Assembly: GCA_042088665.1 (NCBI GenBank)
Contig: JBELMB010000001.1
Span: forward strand, 124,001-188,000
Direction: 5' to 3'
Origin: JBELMB01 sp042088665
GTDB taxonomy: Bacteria; Pseudomonadota; Alphaproteobacteria; Rhodobacterales; Rhodobacteraceae
DNA length: 64,000 nucleotides
Program-made: the position numbers and the translations under genes
Shown here: piece after piece, positions 36,201 to 42,788 of the stretch
Position numbering within the stretch: the first letter of the stretch is position 1
Layout: the number at the start of each line of letters is the position of its first letter
Notes under the pieces: model-generated
What the model was told of the DNA's origin: nothing
The model's input: the letters and a program-made list of their open reading frames with translations, nothing else
The model's database searches: none

Positions 36201-37926
36201 CGGCCCGATGAAGGATTATCTGAATTCCGCCGCTGGCCTGATCAAGCAATACGCATGGGCCTTCCCGGCGTTCAAGCGCCCTGAGGGGGCGTCCAATGCC
36301 TTTGACCTTCAGCTTGACGGGCTGGAGCCGGAAGAGCTGGACGCGATCCTCGATTTCGCCTTCGAGCGCTACTTCAACGACAGCGGTCTGTTTGGCACCG
36401 TGGAGGACGCGCTGGCCCGGACCGAGCAGGTCAAGGCCATCGGCGTGACAGAGATCGCCTGCCTCATCGACTATGGCATCCCGCGCGAGATGGTTCTCGA
36501 CGGGTTTGTGCCCTTGGCAGAGGTCGTGCGCGAGGCCAATGCCACCAAGGAACTGGCAGAGGATGATTTCTCCATCGCGGCGCAGATCATGCGCCACGAC
36601 GTGACCCACCTGCAATGCACCCCCTCGATGGCGCGGATGATCGCGATGAACACCGAGGCACGGCAGGCACTGGCACAGGTCGAGCATCTCTACTTCGGGG
36701 GGGAGCCGCTGCCAGGCGCCCTTGTCCGGGAGTTTGCAGAGATCACCGATGCCAGTGTCACCAACATGTACGGCCCCACCGAAACGACAATCTGGTCCTC
36801 CTGCTCGCGGGCCACGTCGGGTGAGGGCGTCATGCCGATCGGCGCGCCGCTGGCCAACCAGCAGCTTTACATCCTCGACGAAGAGGGTGCGCCGGTCGGT
36901 TTCGGTCAGGAAGGCGAGCTTTGGATCGGGGGCGAGGGTGTGACCCGCGGGTATCACGGGCGCCCCGATCTGACAGAGGCGCGCTTTGTGCCGAACCCCT
37001 TCCACGCAGGGCGCATGTATCGCACCGGCGATCTCGTGCGACGGCGCTTTGGCGGCAGCATCGATTTCATCGGTCGGGTCGACACGCAGGTCAAGCTGCG
37101 CGGTTACCGCATCGAATTGGGCGAGATCGAAGGCGCGCTCGAAGCGCAGGCGGGCGTCACACAGGCGGTGGTCCTCGCGCGCGAAGACGTGCCCGGCGAT
37201 GTTCGCCTCGTGGGATACTACACCGGTGAGGCGAGGTCGGAAGCCGATCTGAAGGCTGCACTGCGTGAGGGGTTGCCCGCGTTCATGGTGCCGGGCCGCT
37301 TTGTTCACCTGAAGTCCTTCCCGCTGACCCCCAACAAGAAAGTCGACGGCAAGGCGCTGCCCAAACCGCAAAGTGCCGCCCCGGCAGCGCGCCCTGATGT
37401 GGCCACAGCTCCGGAGGCGCCAGCGGTGCCCCAAGTGGCTGCGCCCGCCCCTGTGGCCATCGCTCCGGCGGCTGTTGCCACGGGAACGCCTGCCCCGGTC
37501 GATGTGTCCAAGATCGAGGCACAGGTTGCCGCGATCTGGGAGCGGTTTCTGGGTGTGGCCAAGCCGCGGCCGTCGGACAATTTCTTTGATCTTGGCGGCC
37601 ATTCCTTGCTGGCGGTGCAGGTGCACCGTGCGTTGCGCGAGGAGCTTGGCGCGGCGAAGCTGTCGATCACCGACATCTTCCGCCTGCCGGTGCTTGCTGA
37701 TCTGAGCGAGCGGCTGGCCGGGATGGTCTCTGCCAAGCCTGCTGCCCCTGCGCAGGTGGCGCCAGTCTCGCCTCCGGCCGCGCCGACCCCTGTTGCAGCG
37801 CCTCCGGTGCCTGCTGCGCCCGTCGCGGTTGTGCAAACGCCGGTGGCAACCGCACCGGTCGGGTCGCGCGCCCATGCTCGGCAAGAGGCCATGGCCCGGC
37901 GCCGGGCCATGCGCGCCAGCCGCTGA
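33241..37926 (+). CDS. NRPS loading protein: formyltransferase, luciferase-like-interrupted adenylation domain, PCP
   Basis: A 1561-residue NRPS with no complete condensation domain. Residues 1-170 are a formyltransferase with Asn90, His92 and Asp128, the same spacing as methionyl-tRNA formyltransferase; a C-terminal formyltransferase part follows (about 195-290). About 300-490 looks like a decayed condensation-domain tail. The A domain begins about 505. Core A3 (IYTSGSTGKPKG) starts at 660 and A4 has Asp705. At about 741-1105 it is interrupted by a luciferase-like monooxygenase of MupA/Atu3671 type. A5 (NMYGPTETTIW) is at 1175. The pocket reads D-I-L-Q-Y-G-M-I-W-K, close to the glycine code. 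PCP Ser1455 (LGGHSL), then a Pro/Ala-rich basic tail. Likely loads N-formylglycine for the neighbouring PKS. Confidence 0.9.
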   Translation: MSRLELVVMGNQSLLVQCTETALERGHLVKAVVTTDADIGNWAMGRGLRVEAPGGDLAGRLGGHDWLLSIANLMIIPEDVLACARHGAVNFHDGPLPRHAGLNAPIWAMLEGETRHGITWHLIEGGVDEGAILTQEPFEITPQDTALTLNTKAYEAALTSFPRLMTQLEQGPTPMPQDLTSRSYHGLTARPVGFGLLDLSLPATVLERQVRALDHGPYWNPLCAAKLQGRDALWLVGGARLIDSYAAPGTVVSVDDDSLTVACGAQALVLTGLTRMCGTPAAARDVANEADMLPLIGVDVLKAADAASARVTRTEAVTRRAFASFAPATLSEDGVGEDGGPEDAGSEGDLRIRPLVLSGDALTAVALWAKRLSGQDTVDLAYGDAGLTQAAETGLVAPWALLRAGPQGLDLDRARPFATDLFARAPELSWPQTPAIGVSQEGHVPGTAITLILADAPRFSFDTSRVSVVQAELLAARLELWSAAPDEGLPEAERAQLIDAANDTTTPHDRSLTMQAAFEAQVARTPEATALIFENQRLTYAEVNARANQQAHLLREMGVAPGRVVGLCLSRSPDLLIGALAVLKAGGAYLPMDPSYPADRLQHFVEDSGAGVILTQTALRDHLPSHRAQVLVLDAEPRLAAMPDSSPGETSAPEDLAYLIYTSGSTGKPKGVMIEHRNVLNFYTGMDAHIPAQGTWLAVTSLSFDISVLELFWTTARGMTVVLTGDEDRGLISNGPLPTKGGMDYSIYYWGNDDGVGRDKYNLLLEGAKFADQNGFCAVWTPERHFHAFGGPYPNPSVTGAAVAAVTQNIAVRAGSVVAPLHHPARIAEEWAVIDNLTNGRAGMAFASGWQPDDFILRPENTPPENKPAMMRDLETVRKLWRGEAVGFPRKDGALHEVVTQPRPVSKELPVWVTTAGNPKTWEEAGRNGCNVLTHLLGQSVEEVGGKIKLYHAALREAGHDPKDFSVTLMLHTYIAASREEARDIARGPMKDYLNSAAGLIKQYAWAFPAFKRPEGASNAFDLQLDGLEPEELDAILDFAFERYFNDSGLFGTVEDALARTEQVKAIGVTEIACLIDYGIPREMVLDGFVPLAEVVREANATKELAEDDFSIAAQIMRHDVTHLQCTPSMARMIAMNTEARQALAQVEHLYFGGEPLPGALVREFAEITDASVTNMYGPTETTIWSSCSRATSGEGVMPIGAPLANQQLYILDEEGAPVGFGQEGELWIGGEGVTRGYHGRPDLTEARFVPNPFHAGRMYRTGDLVRRRFGGSIDFIGRVDTQVKLRGYRIELGEIEGALEAQAGVTQAVVLAREDVPGDVRLVGYYTGEARSEADLKAALREGLPAFMVPGRFVHLKSFPLTPNKKVDGKALPKPQSAAPAARPDVATAPEAPAVPQVAAPAPVAIAPAAVATGTPAPVDVSKIEAQVAAIWERFLGVAKPRPSDNFFDLGGHSLLAVQVHRALREELGAAKLSITDIFRLPVLADLSERLAGMVSAKPAAPAQVAPVSPPAAPTPVAAPPVPAAPVAVVQTPVATAPVGSRAHARQEAMARRRAMRASR

Positions 37927-38172
37927 CGGTCGGCCCGTCACACCAGTTCGCGGATCCGGATCACCACCGGGCCCGCACCCCGTAGCAAGTTCGCTGTATT
38001 GCTCTGCAGTGCCCGCGGCACTGCCTTTTTGGCACCTTTGGATTGCATCGCATCGTCAACCGGCACCGCATTGCTTGTGTTGCTTGCGACGGCATCCTTC
38101 CCTTAAGACTGCGACAACCCCTCATCCCGGCAGCCTGCGGGGATCACGTCTGATACGAGATGGTCGCAGCCC
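37927..38172. other. Intergenic region between NRPS and PPTase genes
   Basis: About 246 bases. No convincing gene or hairpin is visible. The phosphopantetheinyl transferase ATG at 38173 lies at its end. Confidence 0.4.
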
Positions 38173-38832
38173 ATGATGCCTTCACTCAATGCCCTACATC
38201 TCTTGACAGAGGAACTGAGTCTGCCCGGCCTCCATTGGGGGCATGCCGAGGTTGGCGAACGGGCAGAGCTGTTCCTGCCGGAGCGGCAAGCCATCGCGCG
38301 TGCGGTGCCCAAACGTCAGATCGAATTCATGGCAGGCCGGATCGCCGTGCGCCGGGCGCTGGCCCGCATGGGTCGCCCCGAAGAGGCCATCGCCGCCGGA
38401 ACCGACCGTGCGCCGGTCTGGCCACAGGGGCTGTGCGGGTCGATCAGCCATGCCGCGGGACTGGCAGTGGCCGTGATCGCCGAAGCCCCGGCAGAGATCG
38501 GTGTCGACATCGAAGAGGACATGCCCCTCGACGAGGCGCTGATTTCAGAGATCTGTCGCCCCGAAGAGCGCGCGCTTGTCCCACGGCTGAAACAGGGCCT
38601 GTTCGCGCGTCGGGTGTTTTCCGCCAAGGAAGCGGCCTACAAGGCGCAATACCCCGGCACCGGTCTGGTGTTTGGATTTCATGCCATGACGGTCGATCTT
38701 GACGCTGGCAAGGCGGTCTATGCGGACCACCGTGATCTCGCCACACTCGCGCCCGAATCGCGCCGCCCGATTCCCATCGCGCAGCGGTGTCGGGACGGCA
38801 TGATTTTGTCACTTTCCATTCGATTTGGATAA
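38173..38832 (+). CDS. 4'-phosphopantetheinyl transferase (EntD/Sfp type)
   Basis: A 219-residue enzyme that adds the phosphopantetheine arm to carrier proteins. The family motifs are GVDIEEDMPL (Mg and CoA site) and FSAKEAAYKAQYP (KEAxxK). GSISHAAGLAVAVIA is also conserved. It lies just after the NRPS gene and supplies the arm for the NRPS PCP Ser1455 and the PKS ACP Ser1800. Tandem ATGs at 38173 and 38176 give an uncertain start. Confidence 0.93.
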   Translation: MMPSLNALHLLTEELSLPGLHWGHAEVGERAELFLPERQAIARAVPKRQIEFMAGRIAVRRALARMGRPEEAIAAGTDRAPVWPQGLCGSISHAAGLAVAVIAEAPAEIGVDIEEDMPLDEALISEICRPEERALVPRLKQGLFARRVFSAKEAAYKAQYPGTGLVFGFHAMTVDLDAGKAVYADHRDLATLAPESRRPIPIAQRCRDGMILSLSIRFG

Positions 38833-39110
38833 AGCCGTCATGACGCCTGACATGTTTCGGCATAGTTCCGCCACACATCTGCCTAAGTTTCTGGGACTAA
38901 GGCAGAAATACGGCGTTGGTTCAGCCCCGGAGAACGCTCTGTTTCCATGTTGAGGCAGTCTTGCCCATGGCGGAATTGTGGCAATTGTTCTAAATATTGT
39001 CGCGAAGACGGCGCGTTTCACTTGTGGTTGGTCCAATTCCTGTTCGGCAGGGGGCCGGGGTGGAACAGACCTCTTCCGCATTGGGGGCCAACTTTGCGGG
39101 AGCAGATGAG
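38833..39110. other. Upstream region of wzz
   Basis: A 278-base gap before the Wzz gene. A 7-bp inverted repeat TCTGCCT/AGGCAGA at 38878-38906 lies near its start, too weak for a sure terminator. A small palindrome AATTG-TGG-CAATT is at 38973-38985 and could be an operator. No gene is visible. Confidence 0.35.
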
Positions 39111-40421
39111 ATGAACCAGTTCCAGAGTATCGGTGAGATCTTCGCCGCAATACGTCGCCGCGCGTGGATCATCCTTGTGATCACACTTGTTGGCTGCGTC
39201 ATTTCTGTCAACTACGCGTTGACCCAGAAAAAGATCTATGAGGCCACCGCGGTGGTCCAGATCGAGGATGGGCGCGTGTCTGATACGGTGGCCGGTGCCG
39301 TTGCGACGACCAACAATGCGTCTCGAAGGTTGCGGCTGATCGAACAGAGACTGATGTCGCGCGACAACCTCGTGCGGATCATGGACAAACATGACCTGTT
39401 CAATGATGTGCCGGATCGTACCGTAAACGAACGCGTCTACATGATGCGGCAGGCTGCGCAGATCAACGAAATCGTCAATCCGACGCCGGTCTTCACACCG
39501 GGGGGCAATGCGCCCTCGGGCTTGATGATCTCGGTGACGCTTGGGGATCCGCTGAAGGCCGCTGACCTTGCCAACGAATTGATGGACTCTGTGATTTCCC
39601 AGTCCCGTGACCGTTCCGTGGCCCGGGCCCGTGAAACGCTTGCCTTCTTCGTGAACGAAGAGGCACGGGTGAGCGAACAGATCGAGCGGCTTGAGGGCGA
39701 AATATCGACCTTCAAGCGAACCAATGGCACGCAGCTTCCGACCGGTGTCGTGGACTTGCGGTCACAACTGTCGAGCCTGCGGGAAACCGATCTGGAACTG
39801 GACCAGCAGATCATCACGATCGAGACGACCTCGGGCCGTCAGCGGTCGGACGTGGTGGAACGTCAGGTTGCGCTGGTCGAGGAGCAAAAGGCCCTGATTG
39901 CGGACCGTGTGGCCCAGATCCAGGTGCAGATCGAAGGCGCACCCGAAGTCGAACGCGAGTTGGGCCGCCTTGAGCGGGAAATGGACAAGCTGCAAGACCA
40001 GTACAGCATCATCTCCCGTCGAAAGGCCGAGGCGGAGATGGGTCAGGCCCTTCAGGACCGTCAAGCCACCGACCGTTTCGAAGTGCTCGAAACAGCGCTG
40101 GTTCCCGAGACCCCGGTTTCGTCGAGCCGCAAGAAGGTGGCCATGATGGGTGGCGTGCTCAGCCTGATGGCCGGAATCGCGTTGGCCTTTGTGCTGGAAC
40201 TGATGAACCCGGCCATCCGCAACGTGCAGCAGATGGAACGCTTGTTGGGCATCCAGCCGGTCGTCGCCATCCCCGTGGTGGCCAACCGTCAGGATCGGAT
40301 GAAGCGGGGTCTGCGCTTTGCTGTCACCGGCTTTGGGGTCTTTGCCTTCGTCGGGGCGGTTGCCGGATTGCTGGCCAGCTTTGGGGACCGCATCCTGCCA
40401 AGACGCACAGCCCGTCAGTAG
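39111..40421 (+). CDS. Wzz/chain-length determinant family polysaccharide co-polymerase
   Basis: A 436-residue inner-membrane protein. A membrane segment lies near the N-terminus (AWIILVITLVGCVISVNYAL) and another near residue 340 (VAMMGGVLSLMAGIALAFVLEL), followed by a third hydrophobic stretch (FAVTGFGVFAFVGAV). Between them is a long helical periplasmic region rich in coiled coil (ETDLELDQQIITIE, VERELGRLEREMDKL). This fits Wzz/PCP proteins that set the length of surface polysaccharide. The kinase domain is not fused here; a separate coiled-coil kinase is convergent at 40727. ATG at 39111 has GGGAG about nine bases upstream and begins the typical short cytoplasmic part. A strong terminator follows. 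Confidence 0.88.
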   Translation: MNQFQSIGEIFAAIRRRAWIILVITLVGCVISVNYALTQKKIYEATAVVQIEDGRVSDTVAGAVATTNNASRRLRLIEQRLMSRDNLVRIMDKHDLFNDVPDRTVNERVYMMRQAAQINEIVNPTPVFTPGGNAPSGLMISVTLGDPLKAADLANELMDSVISQSRDRSVARARETLAFFVNEEARVSEQIERLEGEISTFKRTNGTQLPTGVVDLRSQLSSLRETDLELDQQIITIETTSGRQRSDVVERQVALVEEQKALIADRVAQIQVQIEGAPEVERELGRLEREMDKLQDQYSIISRRKAEAEMGQALQDRQATDRFEVLETALVPETPVSSSRKKVAMMGGVLSLMAGIALAFVLELMNPAIRNVQQMERLLGIQPVVAIPVVANRQDRMKRGLRFAVTGFGVFAFVGAVAGLLASFGDRILPRRTARQ

Positions 40422-40726
40422 ACCAAGCGCCCGAAAGATCGGGCCACCCTGTCGTACTGACCGGAATCTGGGTGGGGGCACTCGGGTCGGGGGCAACGGC
40501 TGGGGCACCCGCGGCGGTCTCGGGGGAGATCGCCGCGGGTTTAACCTTTTGGGGATGTTGTGCCAGTGTCAGGTGGCCAGACTCAGGCGCTGCCAAAGCA
40601 AACCGCCCCGACATTCCCCAACCTCCACACGTCTGGCGCGTATCCATTGGGTGAAAACGACGGATCCAGACGCAGACGAACAGGCTCAGGGGCCTGTGCG
40701 CGGGGGTCTTTCCGTCCTTGGCTGGC
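40422..40726. other. Convergent intergenic region between wzz and the kinase gene
   Basis: About 305 bases between two convergent genes. It holds the wzz terminator at 40507-40550 and a small GCCCGA/TCGGGC hairpin at 40429-40444. No gene is seen. Confidence 0.5.
40507..40550 (+). terminator. Rho-independent terminator after wzz
   Basis: The stem ACCCGCGGCGGTCT / AGATCGCCGCGGGT (13 of 14 Watson-Crick pairs plus one wobble) with a CGGGGG loop, followed by TTAACCTTTT. It lies about 85 bases after the wzz stop. Confidence 0.8.
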
Positions 40727-42559
40727 TCAGTAGGTGTAGCTGCCGACCGGCGTGCCTTCGGCCTTGTTCAGGACCATGCCCAGCAAGGGGGTGTCCTTGC
40801 CCATGCGCCGCTCGACTTCCTTGATCTCGCGCTCGGTGGTCAGTCCACCGCCAAGCACCAGCAAGACGCCGTCGAAATTCGGGCGAAAGGCGATCACATC
40901 GTCGTAAAACAGCGCCGGAGGCAGGTCAAAGAGCATCACATCGGCATTCAGATCCGACTCGATCCGGTCAAGCGCGTCAGCACAACGCGGATCCTGAAGC
41001 AGTTCTGAGGCATAGGGCTCCACCACCGTGTTCAGCGCAAAGGCAATGTTGCGGCCCGCATTGATCGCGTTTGGCCCCATGCGCATGAAGTGGTCTTCGG
41101 GCGCGACGGTGCCACGCAGCACATCGCCCAGCGCCGTGGGGCTCTGGTTGCCCATGACGTTGTAAAGGCTGGGCCGGCGCATGTCGAAATCCATCAGCAC
41201 CGTGCGGGTGTTTTCCTGCCGCGACAAGGTGATGGCCAGATTGGCAGCGGTGAATGTCTTGCCGCAGTCCTTGCCCGGGGAGGTGATGGCCACACGTTTC
41301 CAGCCGTTTTCGTTCAGGGCATGCATGAGCCGCGTGCGCAGAACGTCAAAGGTGGTGTGGGCGGGATCCAGACGGTCCGCCGTGATGATGCGGTTGCGGT
41401 TGAGGTGGCCAAGATCGACGGCCATTTCCGGCACCCGATCCCAGACACCATCCTGCGGCAGGCCGGGCATCACGCGGTTGGCGGCGCCAAGGGTCAGCGG
41501 GGCGGGCGCAGTTTCGGTCAGGCGACGGGCCTGTGCCTCTGCCCTGCGGGCGCGCGCGTCGCGTTGGGCGTCCTGCGCCTGCCGGGCCAGAGCGTCGCGC
41601 CGGGCCTCTTCGGCGTGCAAGGCTTCCTCTTCGCGCCGGGCTTCTTCGTCGAGTCGGGCCTCTTCAGCTTGCAGGGCCTCCTCTTCGAGGCGGGCTTCCT
41701 CGTCGAGGCGGGCCTTTTCAGCGCGACGCGCCCGGTCCGCGCGCAACTTTTCCTGCTCGAGACGGGCGTGCTCCGCAAGGCGGGCCTCTTCTTCAAGGCG
41801 GGCTTCTTCGGCTTGCAGGGCCTCCTCTTCGAGGCGGAGCTCCTCGCGATGCCGCGCCTCTGCGGCGGCGTGCGCGGCCTCGTTCTGGCGTTGTTGTTCC
41901 GCCAGGCGGGTCGCTTCGGCCTTTTGTGCGGCGGCGATCTGGCGTGCCTTCTCGGCGCGTTTGGCTTCCGCCAACTGGGCAGCGCGTTCGGCCTTTGCCG
42001 CCTCGCGCTCTGCCGCTTCGCGTTGGCGTTGGGCTGCTGCTTCGCGCTGGGCCTCTGCTTCGCGTCGGGCTTCGGCTTCTGCTGCGTGCAGGGCCTCTTC
42101 TTCCTCGGCAAGGCGGGCTTTTTCTTCGGCGATGCGGCGGGCCGCTTCGACCCTCTGGCGGGATTCGGCGCGCGCCTCGGCTTCGGCACGGGCAAAGGCC
42201 GCGGCCTCTGCGTCGCGCTTTTCCTTCTCGGCCTCACGACGGGCGGCTGCGGCTTCGCGTTGCGCCTGTTCGGCTTTCTGGCGGGCCATCTCGTCGGCGG
42301 CTGCGCGCAGGGCGGCCTCGTCGGCCTCGCGCTGGGCGCCGGCCTCTGCCGCGCGTTGGGCTGCCGCGGCGGCCCGGCGTTGCGCTTCGCTGGCGCGGCG
42401 CGCGGCTTCGGCACTGGCGTCGGCCTCCGTGGCACGGCGGGCCAACCTTGCGTCACGCGTATCCAGGGGTGCGATCGGCGCATCATCTTCGACAGCCGGA
42501 GAGACTGCGCTCGGCGATTTGCGTTTGCGGCGAAACTTCGGGCCGTCCATCATACTCAT
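40727..42559 (-). CDS. Coiled-coil CpsD/BY-kinase-like ATPase
   Basis: A 610-residue protein. After a short basic N-terminus comes a very long, charged Glu/Ala/Arg-rich coiled coil of about 300 residues (DNA about 42440-41525), with clustered repeats such as AEEARLEEEARL. The C-terminal part is a BY-kinase or ParA/MinD-type ATPase: Walker A ITSPGKDCGKTFTAANLA, Walker A' VLMDFDMRRPSL and Walker B VMLFDLPP. The end has two tyrosines (GSYTY), far fewer than the classical tyrosine cluster. It lacks the usual fused Wzz membrane part and is convergent with wzz. ATG at 42559 is chosen; a GTG at 42574 would add five residues. It probably regulates polysaccharide polymerisation or export, but the coil is unusual. 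Confidence 0.85.
   Translation of the reverse strand: MSMMDGPKFRRKRKSPSAVSPAVEDDAPIAPLDTRDARLARRATEADASAEAARRASEAQRRAAAAAQRAAEAGAQREADEAALRAAADEMARQKAEQAQREAAAARREAEKEKRDAEAAAFARAEAEARAESRQRVEAARRIAEEKARLAEEEEALHAAEAEARREAEAQREAAAQRQREAAEREAAKAERAAQLAEAKRAEKARQIAAAQKAEATRLAEQQRQNEAAHAAAEARHREELRLEEEALQAEEARLEEEARLAEHARLEQEKLRADRARRAEKARLDEEARLEEEALQAEEARLDEEARREEEALHAEEARRDALARQAQDAQRDARARRAEAQARRLTETAPAPLTLGAANRVMPGLPQDGVWDRVPEMAVDLGHLNRNRIITADRLDPAHTTFDVLRTRLMHALNENGWKRVAITSPGKDCGKTFTAANLAITLSRQENTRTVLMDFDMRRPSLYNVMGNQSPTALGDVLRGTVAPEDHFMRMGPNAINAGRNIAFALNTVVEPYASELLQDPRCADALDRIESDLNADVMLFDLPPALFYDDVIAFRPNFDGVLLVLGGGLTTEREIKEVERRMGKDTPLLGMVLNKAEGTPVGSYTY
41667..41838. repeat. 27-bp direct repeat within the kinase coiled-coil coding region
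   Basis: GCTTGCAGGGCCTCCTCTTC...GGCGG occurs at 41667-41693 and again at 41811-41837, 144 bases (48 codons) apart, in a region of many shorter similar units. It encodes the repeated QAEEARLEEEA segment of the coil and suggests internal duplication. Confidence 0.7.
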
Positions 42560-42788
42560 GCCTTGTGCCCTCACCCGGATCGGCGCCTGAACGCCTCCGA
42601 GGCTGATATACCTACTGCTCTATCATAACCGCGGTTCATGTCCCGACAAACCGCGATGCCCCTCGTTTAAGCAGCGAAATCTGGCCAGAATAAGTCAAGG
42701 CCAAGGGAATTGTTTACCTTTGGGCAGGTAATCCAGCGCGAACCGGACAAGTGGCGAAATCCTCTTGTCGCGCCTGAACAAACACCAA
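42560..42788. other. Spacer between the kinase gene and the fused oxidoreductase
   Basis: About 229 bases upstream of the kinase and downstream of the fused Gfo/epimerase gene, both on the minus strand. It should hold the kinase promoter. No gene or clear terminator is seen. Confidence 0.4.

Noticed and set aside
33181..37941. Long minus-strand open frames (915 and 661 codons) opposite the NRPS gene
   Set aside because: They are antisense shadows of the NRPS coding sequence without any domain.
38878..38906. TCTGCCT/AGGCAGA inverted repeat as a terminator for the PPTase gene
   Set aside because: Only seven pairs, a 15-base loop and no U-run, so it is not called as a terminator.
41527..42606. 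Long plus-strand and other frames through the kinase coiled-coil region
   Set aside because: They are low-complexity antisense or frame-shifted products of the repetitive GC-rich coil coding sequence.
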